From: Rhizobium sp. WSM4643
Lineage (GTDB): Bacteria > Pseudomonadota > Alphaproteobacteria > Rhizobiales > Rhizobiaceae
Direction: 5' to 3'
Assembly: GCF_025152745.1 (NCBI RefSeq)
Contig: NZ_CP104040.1
Coordinates: 310,001-374,000 of the forward strand
Length of the DNA: 64,000 bases
In this document: piece by piece, positions 37,303-45,278 of the stretch
Layout of the letters: each line of letters begins with the position of its first letter
Position numbering within the stretch: position 1 is the stretch's first letter
Program-made: the position numbers and the translations under genes
The notes under the pieces: model-generated
Seen by the model: the letters and a program-made list of their open reading frames with translations, nothing else
Told to the model about the DNA's origin: nothing
The model's database searches: none

Positions 37303-38208
37303 ATGACAAGCATTAACACGAATACTTCCGCGATGGCCGCTCTCCAGACGCTGCGTAGCGTCAACCAGGGCCTCAACCAGACGCAGAACCACGTTTCGTC
37401 CGGCTATCGCGTTGAAAAGGCTTCCGACAACGCCGCTTACTGGTCGATCGCAACGACCATGCGTTCTGACAACAAGGCTCTCTCGGCTGTTTCCGACGCT
37501 CTCGGCGTAGGCGCTGCCAAGGTTGATACCGCTTACACCGCCATGGACAGCGCCATCGACGTCGTCGGCGACATCAAGGCCAAGCTGGTTGCCGCCACTG
37601 AAAACGGCGTCGACAAGGCCAAGGTGCAGGAAGAAATCGGCCAGCTGCAGCAGCAGCTCCTGAGCATCTCTCAGTCGGCTTCCTTCAACGGCGAAAACTG
37701 GGTTGCCGGCGCTAGCGGCACCAAGAGCGTCGTCTCCTCGTTCGTCCGCGACGGCTCCAACGCCGTTTCGATCAAGACGACCGACTACGTTCTCAACAGC
37801 GGCTCCGCGGGCAACGTTCTGTTCGGCATGAGCGGCGGCGCGGTCGAAACCTCCACGGGTATCCTCGGTACTTCGAATGGTGCGACCGGTTCTGTCTACG
37901 CAATGGACATCACCAACTTCACCTCAGGCCAGATCGCGTCGGCTCTGACCAACGTTGAATCGGCTCTGAAGGCCATGACCAGCGCCGGCGCTGCTCTCGG
38001 TTCGCTCTCCAGCCGCATCGACGCCCAGGACAACTTCGTGTCCGCTCTCAGCGACTCGATCGACTCCGGTGTCGGCCGTCTCGTTGATGCCAACATGGAA
38101 GAAGAGTCCTCCAAGCTCAGCGCCCTGCAGACCCAGCAGCAGCTGGCGATCCAGTCGCTGTCGATCGCGAACTCTTCTTCGCAGAACATCCTGTCGCTCT
38201 TCCGTTAA
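37303..38208 (+). CDS. flaA: Flagellin FlaA
   Basis: A 301-residue flagellin with conserved N-terminal (SSGYRVEKASDNAAYWSIAT) and C-terminal (QLAIQSLSIANSSSQNILSL) coiled-coil D0/D1 regions and a short variable middle (about 135-210) rich in Ser/Thr, so D2/D3 domains are nearly absent as in other rhizobia. First of the three similar tandem flagellins; FlaA is the principal filament subunit in relatives. Long blocks are nearly identical at DNA level to flaB, suggesting gene conversion. Confidence 0.96.
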   Translation: MTSINTNTSAMAALQTLRSVNQGLNQTQNHVSSGYRVEKASDNAAYWSIATTMRSDNKALSAVSDALGVGAAKVDTAYTAMDSAIDVVGDIKAKLVAATENGVDKAKVQEEIGQLQQQLLSISQSASFNGENWVAGASGTKSVVSSFVRDGSNAVSIKTTDYVLNSGSAGNVLFGMSGGAVETSTGILGTSNGATGSVYAMDITNFTSGQIASALTNVESALKAMTSAGAALGSLSSRIDAQDNFVSALSDSIDSGVGRLVDANMEEESSKLSALQTQQQLAIQSLSIANSSSQNILSLFR

Positions 38209-38233
38209 GACCGGTCGGCACAAGGTTTCCAAG

Positions 38234-38270
38234 TTTCGCGGCCGGGTCATCCCCGGCCGCGAAATGTTTT
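38234..38270 (+). terminator. Terminator hairpin after flaA
   Basis: TTTCGCGGCCGGG (38234-38246) and CCCGGCCGCGAAA (38252-38264) form a perfect 13-bp stem with a 5-nt loop, followed by TGTTTTAAT. It should terminate and stabilise the abundant flaA message. Confidence 0.88.
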
Positions 38271-38332
38271 AATATAAGGTTAATGAAAAACCTTCTAAGT
38301 CTCAGATATTTTTGATTAATTTCCGATCCTGA

Positions 38333-38348
38333 TTTAGCTTTCCTTAAC
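38333..38348 (+). promoter_or_regulatory. Near-match CtrA-type box upstream of flaB
   Basis: TTTA-N7-TTAAC, one mismatch from the alphaproteobacterial CtrA consensus TTAA-N7-TTAAC. It aligns with a perfect box at the same place upstream of flaC (39489-39504) within a duplicated promoter region. About 145 bp before the flaB start codon. Confidence 0.4.
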
Positions 38349-38383
38349 CATCTTGCTGTTTTCTAGGCCCATCGAAACGGCGA

Positions 38384-38490
38384 GTTAACCCTAACAGAGA
38401 TGGTTAACAGGCATGATGCTGATCGCTGTGGGCCGGCCGAAAATCCGGAATGTCCCTTCTTAAAATCTGCCAACAAGGGGCAAGCAAACT
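38384..38490 (+). promoter_or_regulatory. flaB inverted repeat and leader
   Basis: GTTAACC (38384-38390) and GGTTAAC (38402-38408) are a perfect 7-bp inverted repeat 11 bp apart. GCATGA follows at 38411, with a hairpin between CCGG at 38433-38436 and 38445-38448, then ATGTCCC, a pyrimidine run and AAGGGG before the start codon. The same order and spacing occur upstream of flaC. Confidence 0.6.
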
Positions 38491-39399
38491 ATGACGAGCA
38501 TCAACACCAATAACGCTGCAATGGCAGCCCTCCAGACTCTTCGTGGCATCAACCAGGGTCTCCAGGAAACCCAGGCCCACGTTTCGTCCGGCTATCGCGT
38601 CGGCAAGGCTTCCGACAACGCTGCTTACTGGTCGATCGCAACGACCATGCGTTCTGATAACAAGGCTCTCTCGGCTGTTTCCGACGCTCTCGGCCTCGGC
38701 GCTGCAAAGGTCGACACCGCTTATTCCGCCATGGACAGCGCCATCGACGTCGTCGGCGACATCAAGGCCAAGCTGGTTGCCGCCACTGAAAACGGCGTCG
38801 ACAAGGCCAAGGTCCAGGAAGAAATCAGCCAGCTGCAGCAGCAGCTCCTGAGCGTCGCTCAGTCGGCTTCCTTCTCCGGTGAAAACTGGGTTGCTGGCGC
38901 TGACGGCACCAAGAACGTCGTCTCCTCGTTCGTCCGCGACGGCTCCAACGCCGTTTCGGTCGTGATGACCGACTATATTCTCGACGACAGCTCCACGGGC
39001 AACGTTCTGTTCGGCATGAGCAACGGCTCGGTCGAAACCTCCACGGGTATCCTCGGTACTTCGAATGGTGCGACCGGTTCTGTCTATGCAATGGACATCA
39101 CCAACTTCACCCTCGGCCAGATCCAGTCGGCTCTGACCAACGTTGAATCGGCTCTGAAGGCCATGACCAGCGCCGGCGCTCAGCTCGGCTCGATCTCCAA
39201 GCGCATCGAACTGCAGGAAAACTTCGTATCCGCTCTCAGCGACTCGATCGACTCCGGTGTCGGCCGTCTCGTCGATGCCAACATGGAAGAAGAGTCCTCC
39301 AAGCTCAGCGCCCTGCAGACCCAGCAGCAGCTGGCGGTCCAGTCGCTGTCGATCGCGAACTCCTCTTCGCAGACCATCCTCACGCTGTTCCGCGGCTAA
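38491..39399 (+). CDS. flaB: Flagellin FlaB
   Basis: A 302-residue flagellin closely similar to FlaA throughout, differing mainly in the variable middle (VVMTDYILDDSSTGNVLFG) and in KRIELQENF replacing SRIDAQDNF. A minor filament subunit by analogy with relatives. It has its own promoter region and terminators, so the flagellin genes are likely transcribed separately. Confidence 0.96.
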   Translation: MTSINTNNAAMAALQTLRGINQGLQETQAHVSSGYRVGKASDNAAYWSIATTMRSDNKALSAVSDALGLGAAKVDTAYSAMDSAIDVVGDIKAKLVAATENGVDKAKVQEEISQLQQQLLSVAQSASFSGENWVAGADGTKNVVSSFVRDGSNAVSVVMTDYILDDSSTGNVLFGMSNGSVETSTGILGTSNGATGSVYAMDITNFTLGQIQSALTNVESALKAMTSAGAQLGSISKRIELQENFVSALSDSIDSGVGRLVDANMEEESSKLSALQTQQQLAVQSLSIANSSSQTILTLFRG

Positions 39400-39417
39400 T
39401 AACCCTTGGAAATATCG

Positions 39418-39480
39418 GCCCGCCGGTCTCCGGCGGGCAGCCAGGAATCGAGCCGCGCTTCCATGGAGCGCGGCTTTTTT
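39418..39480 (+). terminator. Two tandem terminator hairpins after flaB
   Basis: The first stem is GCCCGCCGG (39418-39426) / CCGGCGGGC (39430-39438). The second is AGCCGCGCT (39451-39459) / AGCGCGGCT (39467-39475), followed by a run of T to 39480. The second is a classic intrinsic terminator. Confidence 0.9.
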
Positions 39481-39488
39481 AGATTCCG

Positions 39489-39504
39489 TTAACTGTTGAT
39501 TAAC
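39489..39504 (+). promoter_or_regulatory. CtrA-type box 1 upstream of flaC
   Basis: TTAA (39489-39492), seven bases, TTAAC (39500-39504): a perfect match to the CtrA consensus. It lies about 150 bp before the flaC start codon, immediately after the flaB terminator. Confidence 0.55.
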
Positions 39505-39539
39505 CATAATGCTGTCTTCTGCGGTCAACGAGACGGCGG

Positions 39540-39566
39540 GTTAACCAAATTTAAGAACCGGTTAAC
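39540..39566 (+). promoter_or_regulatory. CtrA-type box 2 within the flaC inverted repeat
   Basis: TTAA (39551-39554), seven bases, TTAAC (39562-39566): a second perfect CtrA-type box. The same bases close the inverted repeat GTTAACC (39540-39546) / GGTTAAC (39560-39566) that is shared with flaB. Confidence 0.55.
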
Positions 39567-39568
39567 AG

Positions 39569-39646
39569 GCATGAGGCTGGTCCCCGTTCCCGGTAGCTTT
39601 CCGGAATGTCCCTTTTTTCCATCTGCCAACAAGGGGCAATCATTTT
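39569..39646 (+). promoter_or_regulatory. flaC leader with CCGG hairpin
   Basis: Starts GCATGAGGCTGG. CCGG at 39590-39593 and 39601-39604 can form a hairpin, followed by ATGTCCC, a T run and CTGCCAACAAGGGGCAA before the start codon. The leader is 78 nt long, against 80-81 nt from the same GCATGA mark in flaB and flaA. Candidate binding site for the post-transcriptional regulator FlbT. Confidence 0.5.
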
Positions 39647-40558
39647 ATGACCAGCATTTTGACGAACGTCGCGGCGATGGCCGCTCTTCAGACACTCCGC
39701 GGCATCAACGACAGCCTTGAGACGACGCAGAACCACGTATCGTCGGGTTACCGCGTCGAAAAGGCCGCCGATAACGCCGCCTATTGGTCGATCGCAACGA
39801 CCATGCGTTCGGACAACAAGGCACTATCCGCCGTTTCCGACGCTCTCGGCCTCGGCGCCGCCAAGGTCGACACCGCTTACTCTGCCATGGACAGCGCCAT
39901 CGACATCATCAGCGAAATCAAGGCGAAGATCGTTGCCGCGACCGAAAAGGGCGTCGACAAGACCAAGATTCAGGAAGAAATCAGCCAGCTGCAGCAGCAG
40001 CTCCTGAGCATCGCGCAATCGGCTTCCTTCTCCGGTGAAAATTGGGTTGCCGGCGCTGACGGCACCAAGAGCGTCGTTTCCACCTTCGTGCGCGATGGCA
40101 ACGGCAATGTCTCGGTCAAGACAACGGACTACATTCTCAACTCGGGCTCCGCAGGCAACGTCCTCTTCGGCATGACCACGACTGGCACGATCGAGACGAG
40201 CTCCGGCATTCTCGGCACATCATCCGGTACAATCGGCTCGATCTACTCGATGGATATCAGCACGTTCGGCTCACCTGAGATCGCCATGGCCCTGACCTCG
40301 ATCGAGGCCGGCCTCGAAGCGATGACCAAGGCTGCGTCGCAGCTCGGCTCGATTTCCACTCGCATCGAGCTGCAGGAAAACTTCGTCGGCGCGCTCAGCG
40401 ACTCGATCGACTCGGGCGTCGGCCGCCTCGTCGATGCCGACATGGAAGAGGAATCGAGCAAGCTGACGGCGCTGCAAACGCAGCAGCAGCTGGCCATCCA
40501 GTCACTGTCGATCGCCAACTCCAGCGCTCAGAACATCCTCACGCTGTTCCGCAGCTAA
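39647..40558 (+). CDS. flaC: Flagellin FlaC
   Basis: A 303-residue flagellin of the same layout as FlaA and FlaB but with many synonymous differences from them, so it has escaped recent gene conversion. Conserved ends (SSGYRVEKAADNAAYWSIAT; QLAIQSLSIANSSAQNILTL) frame a Ser/Thr/Gly-rich middle. Naming by order; in relatives the third gene is variously called flaC or flaD. Confidence 0.94.
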   Translation: MTSILTNVAAMAALQTLRGINDSLETTQNHVSSGYRVEKAADNAAYWSIATTMRSDNKALSAVSDALGLGAAKVDTAYSAMDSAIDIISEIKAKIVAATEKGVDKTKIQEEISQLQQQLLSIAQSASFSGENWVAGADGTKSVVSTFVRDGNGNVSVKTTDYILNSGSAGNVLFGMTTTGTIETSSGILGTSSGTIGSIYSMDISTFGSPEIAMALTSIEAGLEAMTKAASQLGSISTRIELQENFVGALSDSIDSGVGRLVDADMEEESSKLTALQTQQQLAIQSLSIANSSAQNILTLFRS

Positions 40559-40622
40559 ATCAGACGCTGAAGCTGGACCGAATCTTGCGCCATCGTCTGG
40601 CAGCAATCGAAAACCCTCCTGG

Positions 40623-40651
40623 ACCGCGCCCGAAATGGCGCGGTTTATTCT
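40623..40651 (+). terminator. Terminator after flaC
   Basis: ACCGCGCC (40623-40630), a 6-nt loop, GGCGCGGT (40637-40644), then TTATTCT. An intrinsic terminator about 65 bp after the flaC stop. Confidence 0.82.
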
Positions 40652-40732
40652 TTTATATCAAAGGTTTGGTCGGCACTTCGATCGCTGCGCCATGCTCAGT
40701 GCTGCGCTCTTGCCCAACAGGTTGTTATCGAG

Positions 40733-40748
40733 TTAACTTCGCCTTGAG
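40733..40748 (+). promoter_or_regulatory. Degenerate CtrA-type box upstream of the fourth flagellin
   Basis: TTAA-N7-TTGAG, two mismatches from the consensus, about 120 bp before the start codon. Weak on its own; noted because perfect boxes precede flaC and rem. The remainder of the gap 40652-40858 shows nothing else I recognise. Confidence 0.25.
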
Positions 40749-40858
40749 TTGATTTGCTTTTGCGACACGCCGGTAGAAACTCTGCCGGAGGCATGACGCC
40801 ACTTCAGTCGCCGCCGGCAATCCGGCCTGCCCTATCACCCCGATTCCGAGACCTGTCG

Positions 40859-41821
40859 ATGACCGTTAAGATTACCAGCGCGGCCGCGGTGAATGCGCTT
40901 GCGGTGCTGCGCAGCATCAACAAAGAAGCCAACCAGACCCAACAGCAGGTGTCCTCGGGGTATCGTATCGAGACGGCCGCCGACGATGCGTCCTACTGGT
41001 CGGTCGCGACCGTCATGCGCTCGGACAGCACCAATCTCGGAACGATCGGAGATGCGCTCGGTCTCGGCGCTGCCAAGGTGGATGCCACCTACACGGCGAT
41101 GAACTCGGCGATCGATCTCATAGGCGACATTCGCGCCAAGTTGGTTTCGGCAAGAGAGCCGGGCGCCGACAAGGACAAGATCAACGCCGAGATCGGCGAG
41201 TACAAGGAACAGCTGCAGACGGTCGTTGAATCGACGTCGTTTGCGGGTGAAAACTGGCTGTTGAACGGCGATACCGCCGCGCCGCCGAACTGGCAGGTCA
41301 TCTCTGGTTTCGTGCGCGCTCCGACCGGCGAATATCAGGCCCAGACCATCGATTTCCCATCCTCGCAGACCATTCTCGTCGATAAGAACAATGCGAGCGG
41401 CGGCCTGCTGACCAAGCCGGTCGATGCCAACGCCATCAATAACAGCGGCACGACGTCGCGGAACTACTATTTGCTGAACGCCAATTCCACCACGCCGGCT
41501 ATCGGTACGGAAATTGCGATTGGCAAGAGCACGACCGATGCGCAACTTACCGACATGCTTGACGTCACCGACTCGCTGCTCTCCTCGCTGACGACGACGG
41601 CCGCGTCCATCGGCGTGATGAAGACCCGCATCGACGATCAGATCGACTATACCGCCGATCTGTCCGATTCGATCGACAAGAGCGTCGGTGCGCTCGTCGA
41701 TACCGACATGGACGAGGCTTCGATCCGGCAGAAGGCGATCGAAACCCAGAAGCAGATGGCCGTCGAAGCGATCTCGATCCTCAACACCGCCGCCAGCAAG
41801 GTCCTGATCCTGCTGGAGTAG
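40859..41821 (+). CDS. Divergent fourth flagellin
   Basis: A 320-residue flagellin clearly related to FlaA-C at both ends (SSGYRIETAADDASYWSVAT; KSVGALVDTDMDEASIRQKA) but with a different, longer middle (about 140-225, including NNSGTTSRNYYLLNANSTTP) and C-terminal sequence ending KVLILLE. The start is ATG 40859; the longer open frame from 40754 lacks a ribosome binding site. It may be a minor or hook-proximal filament subunit. In S. meliloti there are also four flagellins. Confidence 0.9.
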   Translation: MTVKITSAAAVNALAVLRSINKEANQTQQQVSSGYRIETAADDASYWSVATVMRSDSTNLGTIGDALGLGAAKVDATYTAMNSAIDLIGDIRAKLVSAREPGADKDKINAEIGEYKEQLQTVVESTSFAGENWLLNGDTAAPPNWQVISGFVRAPTGEYQAQTIDFPSSQTILVDKNNASGGLLTKPVDANAINNSGTTSRNYYLLNANSTTPAIGTEIAIGKSTTDAQLTDMLDVTDSLLSSLTTTAASIGVMKTRIDDQIDYTADLSDSIDKSVGALVDTDMDEASIRQKAIETQKQMAVEAISILNTAASKVLILLE

Positions 41822-42023
41822 GGGGTGGGCGCGATCACGGGTGGCGGCGCCATTCATCCTCGCGCAAGTTTGACTTCTTAGTTTCCGGCATGAAGGCATC
41901 GTTCGAATCCGTGCCGGCGCAGGGTCAGGCCCTTGCCCGTTTCGAAGGGAGATGCCGGCGCGCAAGGTCACTTTGGGCGGGGGCGGGCATGCTGCATGCC
42001 TCCCGAATGCTGGATGGTTTTTT

Positions 42024-42653
42024 ATGAGCATTACGCTTTCCCGGTATTTGAAGGATTTCGGTGAACCGGAATCGTCAGCGCCGATCCTTGATATGGACGA
42101 TTTCGGCGGCGACCCTTTCCCCGAAATGCCGAGCGAACCGGCGATCGACGTCGAGGCGGAGCGCCGCGAAGCCTATGCGGAGGGTTATGCCGCAGCGACC
42201 GTGGAATTGACTGAGAAATACGAACTCGAGGCGCGGATGCTGGCGGAGGTCCATGCGCGTGAACTCGAAGAGCTGAAGCTGCGTTACGAAGTCGAGGCGG
42301 CGGCGGTCATTGCATCCCGCATCCGCGATATCGCCGAAGAGGTCGCGCAGCTGGTCAGCGCCGGCGCCGCCGTTGCCATCGCGCCTGTGATGACCGAGGC
42401 GCTTGCCGCCAAGGCTGCCGAGAGCCTCGCCTCTCTGCTGCGTGACGCGATCCTCGAAGGCGCGGCTGGAGCGGTCGTCGTCAGGGGGCCGACCCGGCTT
42501 TTCGACATCTTGAAGGCCGAGCTCGGTGAACATGCCAGCGCGGTTCGCCACATTGAGACCGACGATATCGATCTTGCCGTCGAAATCGGTGATTCCGTTA
42601 TCGTCACCCGTATGTCCGCCTGGGCGGCCAGCTTGAAGAAAGTTCTCGAATGA
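42024..42653 (+). CDS. FliH-like export regulator (candidate)
   Basis: A 209-residue soluble protein with an acidic N-terminal region (about 1-50), a helical coiled-coil stretch ([20 protein letters not shown] onwards, 55-110), and a C-terminal alpha/beta domain ending [20 protein letters not shown]. This is the layout of FliH, whose end typically carries a short D/E-strand before the last helix. FliH controls the ATPase FliI and none is recognisable elsewhere in the window. It overlaps motB by four bases. Start ATG 42024 has no strong ribosome binding site; the frame is open 24 codons upstream. Role inferred from architecture and context. Confidence 0.6.
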   Translation: MSITLSRYLKDFGEPESSAPILDMDDFGGDPFPEMPSEPAIDVEAERREAYAEGYAAATVELTEKYELEARMLAEVHARELEELKLRYEVEAAAVIASRIRDIAEEVAQLVSAGAAVAIAPVMTEALAAKAAESLASLLRDAILEGAAGAVVVRGPTRLFDILKAELGEHASAVRHIETDDIDLAVEIGDSVIVTRMSAWAASLKKVLE

Positions 42654-43978
42654 GCGAAGGCGAAAACCACCACCACGGCAAGAACGAGATCATCATCGTC
42701 AAGAGACATGGCGGCGGTGATCACGATGGCGCCCATGGCGGTGCATGGAAAATTGCCTATGCCGACTTCATGACGGCGATGATGGCGTTCTTCCTGGTCA
42801 TGTGGCTGGTCAATGCCGCCAACGAGGAGACCAAGGCCTCGGTCGCGACCTATTTCAATCCGATCAAACTCTCCGACGAAAAGCCGACCGAGAAGGGCCT
42901 GAAGAAGCCCGTCGACAACGCCGAGGGCGAGGAGAAGCAGGAGAAGTCGAAACAGAAGGAAGAAGATCCAAACGACGGCAAGGCTGCGGCCGATGGTGAC
43001 GACCAGACATCGACATCAGGCGACCAAACCAATTATTCCGAGGCCGATTTCTTCGAAAATCCTTATTCGGTTCTGGCCGAGATCGCCCAGGAAGTCGGCC
43101 AGCAGGCCAATGTCAGCGCCAAGGGCGACGGCGGCGCCGCCGATTCCGGCCCGGCCACCGGCGCCGATGGCGGCGAGGCCTATCGTGATCCCTTCGATCC
43201 GGATTTCTGGACGAAACAGGTTGAGGTCACGACGGCCGGCAAGACGTTGCCGCCCGGCAAGAGCGACCAGCAGGCGGTCGAGAGCGAGACAAGCGAGATC
43301 GCCAAGGTCGAGGATATGAAGCCTGTACCGCTGATCACCGATCAGAAGGCCGCCAAGCAAACCAAAGAAACTCAGGAAACCAAAGGCGCGGTCGACGCCA
43401 AGGACGGCAAGGCGCCGGCCGGCAAGTCGCCCGAGGACAAGAAGGCCGAAGCTCAGAAAGATGCCGATCACCAGAAGGATGCGGACAAGCGCGCCGCCGA
43501 GGCCGAGCAGCAGCAGAAGGAAGCCGAGCAACTGCAGGCAGAGATCGCCCAGCAGATCGGCGGCGTTGCAGGCAAGCTCGCCGAAGGCCTGAGCGTGACG
43601 GCGTCCGAGGGCGGATTGCTGGTCAGCATCTCCGACCAGACCGACGATTCCATGTTTAATATCGGTTCTGCAGTTCCGCGCCAGGAAATGGTGCTCGCCA
43701 TGGAAAAGATCGGCGCGATCCTGAAGGCGAGGGGTGGTGCGGTTGCCATCCGCGGCCACACGGACGGGCGCCAGTATAAGGGCACGCAGAACGAGAACTG
43801 GCGGCTTTCGATGGATCGTGCCCAGAGCGCCTACTACATGCTTGTGCGCGGCGGGCTCGACGAGAAACGCATCTCGCAGGTCTCCGGCTTCGCCGACCGT
43901 CGGCTGAAGCTGCCGTCTGACCCGTTCAACGCGACCAACCGCCGGATCGAGATTCTGGTGCAGGCGGATCAAGGATAG
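42650..43978 (+). CDS. motB: Flagellar stator protein MotB
   Basis: A 442-residue stator protein with a His-rich cytoplasmic N-terminus, one membrane span at 34-54 ([20 protein letters not shown]) holding the proton-accepting D39, and a C-terminal OmpA-like peptidoglycan-binding domain from about 325 ([20 protein letters not shown]). Between them lies an unusually long, charged Lys/Glu/Asp/Gln-rich linker (about 75-290), which makes it far longer than the 308-residue E. coli protein. In rhizobia MotB works with periplasmic MotC, encoded next. Confidence 0.95.
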   Translation: MSEGENHHHGKNEIIIVKRHGGGDHDGAHGGAWKIAYADFMTAMMAFFLVMWLVNAANEETKASVATYFNPIKLSDEKPTEKGLKKPVDNAEGEEKQEKSKQKEEDPNDGKAAADGDDQTSTSGDQTNYSEADFFENPYSVLAEIAQEVGQQANVSAKGDGGAADSGPATGADGGEAYRDPFDPDFWTKQVEVTTAGKTLPPGKSDQQAVESETSEIAKVEDMKPVPLITDQKAAKQTKETQETKGAVDAKDGKAPAGKSPEDKKAEAQKDADHQKDADKRAAEAEQQQKEAEQLQAEIAQQIGGVAGKLAEGLSVTASEGGLLVSISDQTDDSMFNIGSAVPRQEMVLAMEKIGAILKARGGAVAIRGHTDGRQYKGTQNENWRLSMDRAQSAYYMLVRGGLDEKRISQVSGFADRRLKLPSDPFNATNRRIEILVQADQG

Positions 43979-43982
43979 TCGA

Positions 43983-45278
43983 ATGGCGCGTCGGCAGCAT
44001 CGCTACGTCGGATTTGTGGCCCTTGGCCTGGCGATGTTTTCGCCGGCCGCAGGCAATGCACAGGATCCGGATGATCTCGCGCCGTACAAGATGCTGCGGT
44101 CGCTGCAATTCGTGCAGGATTCCGTCGTCAGTGGCGATCATTCGGCCGGCGAGATGCAGCGCTTCATGCTGGGTACGATCGACGAACGGCTGCGCACCGT
44201 CGATCCTTCGACGTTCGACGACGACCGCAATGTCGACGCAGCGCTGATCTACGCGATGAGCGGCGGCAATCCCCAGACGCTCGAATATCTGATTGCCCAC
44301 GACGTCAACGGCTATTTCGACAACCGCGTCACCGATGTGCTGCGCAAATATCTGAGCGGCAAGGGGCTCCTCGTCGCCAAGACGCTGGTGGAGACGGCCA
44401 GGGAATATCGCGACAAGAAGATCGGCCCCTATCTTGCGCTGATCGGCGGCAACGTGTTGATCGCGACGAAACCGGCTGACGCGCTAGATCTCTACGACCA
44501 GGCGCGTCTTGCAGCACCCGGTACGATCGTCGAGGAGGCGGCGTTGCGCCGCTCCGTGGCCATCTGCGTCGACAAGGGAATGCTTGATAAGGGAATGGCC
44601 TATTCGCAGCGTTATGTCAGACGCTTCCTGCATTCGCCCTATGCCAGCCAGTTCGCCGATCTTTTCGTCACGCTCGTCGTCGGTCACGATCACGATGTGA
44701 AACCACAGGACGTCATCGACATTCTGTCCTTCATGGACGCTCCGCGCCAGCGCGAGGTCTATTTGCGCATTGCCCGCGCAGCCGCGATATCAGGCAAGCC
44801 GGAGCTGGCGCGCATGGCGGTCGGACGTGTGCAGTCGCTGGGCGCCGGCACCGACAATGCCTTCGGTCCGCTCGCGGATTTCTATGGCGGTATGGCCGGC
44901 CTTCCGACAGAGGATATCGACCGGGCAGCGAAGAATGTCAGCGGCATCGACGGCAACGCGCTTTCGCCGCGGGATCAGGCGCTGCAGGAGGCGGCGCGCT
45001 CGGTTGCCGAGCAGATCCTGCGTGCTCCCGACCCGGCAAGCCTGACGCAAGCCTCAGATCCTAACACTGACCATCAAGAAATCACTTCTGAAAAGGCTGT
45101 GGCTATAGCTACGCAACCGGGAGCGCCAAGCGCGCTTCCCGAGCCTGTTCCAGGAGGTGTGGCATCGACTGGCCAAAGCCGGGATACCGACCCCTCATTC
45201 AACGCATTTGTGACGACCAATCGATCCAAGCTCGACGAGATCGACGGTCTTCTGGCGCAGGAAGGCAACGAACAATGA
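43983..45278 (+). CDS. motC: Periplasmic motility protein MotC
   Basis: A 431-residue exported protein with a signal peptide (cleavage near GNA-QDP, residue ~27) and a helical body with repeats resembling TPRs (LLVAKTLVETAREYRDKKIG; ALDLYDQARLAAPGTIVEEA). In S. meliloti MotC binds the periplasmic part of MotB and is needed for rotation. It starts 4 bp after motB and overlaps fliK by four bases. Confidence 0.92.
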   Translation: MARRQHRYVGFVALGLAMFSPAAGNAQDPDDLAPYKMLRSLQFVQDSVVSGDHSAGEMQRFMLGTIDERLRTVDPSTFDDDRNVDAALIYAMSGGNPQTLEYLIAHDVNGYFDNRVTDVLRKYLSGKGLLVAKTLVETAREYRDKKIGPYLALIGGNVLIATKPADALDLYDQARLAAPGTIVEEAALRRSVAICVDKGMLDKGMAYSQRYVRRFLHSPYASQFADLFVTLVVGHDHDVKPQDVIDILSFMDAPRQREVYLRIARAAAISGKPELARMAVGRVQSLGAGTDNAFGPLADFYGGMAGLPTEDIDRAAKNVSGIDGNALSPRDQALQEAARSVAEQILRAPDPASLTQASDPNTDHQEITSEKAVAIATQPGAPSALPEPVPGGVASTGQSRDTDPSFNAFVTTNRSKLDEIDGLLAQEGNEQ

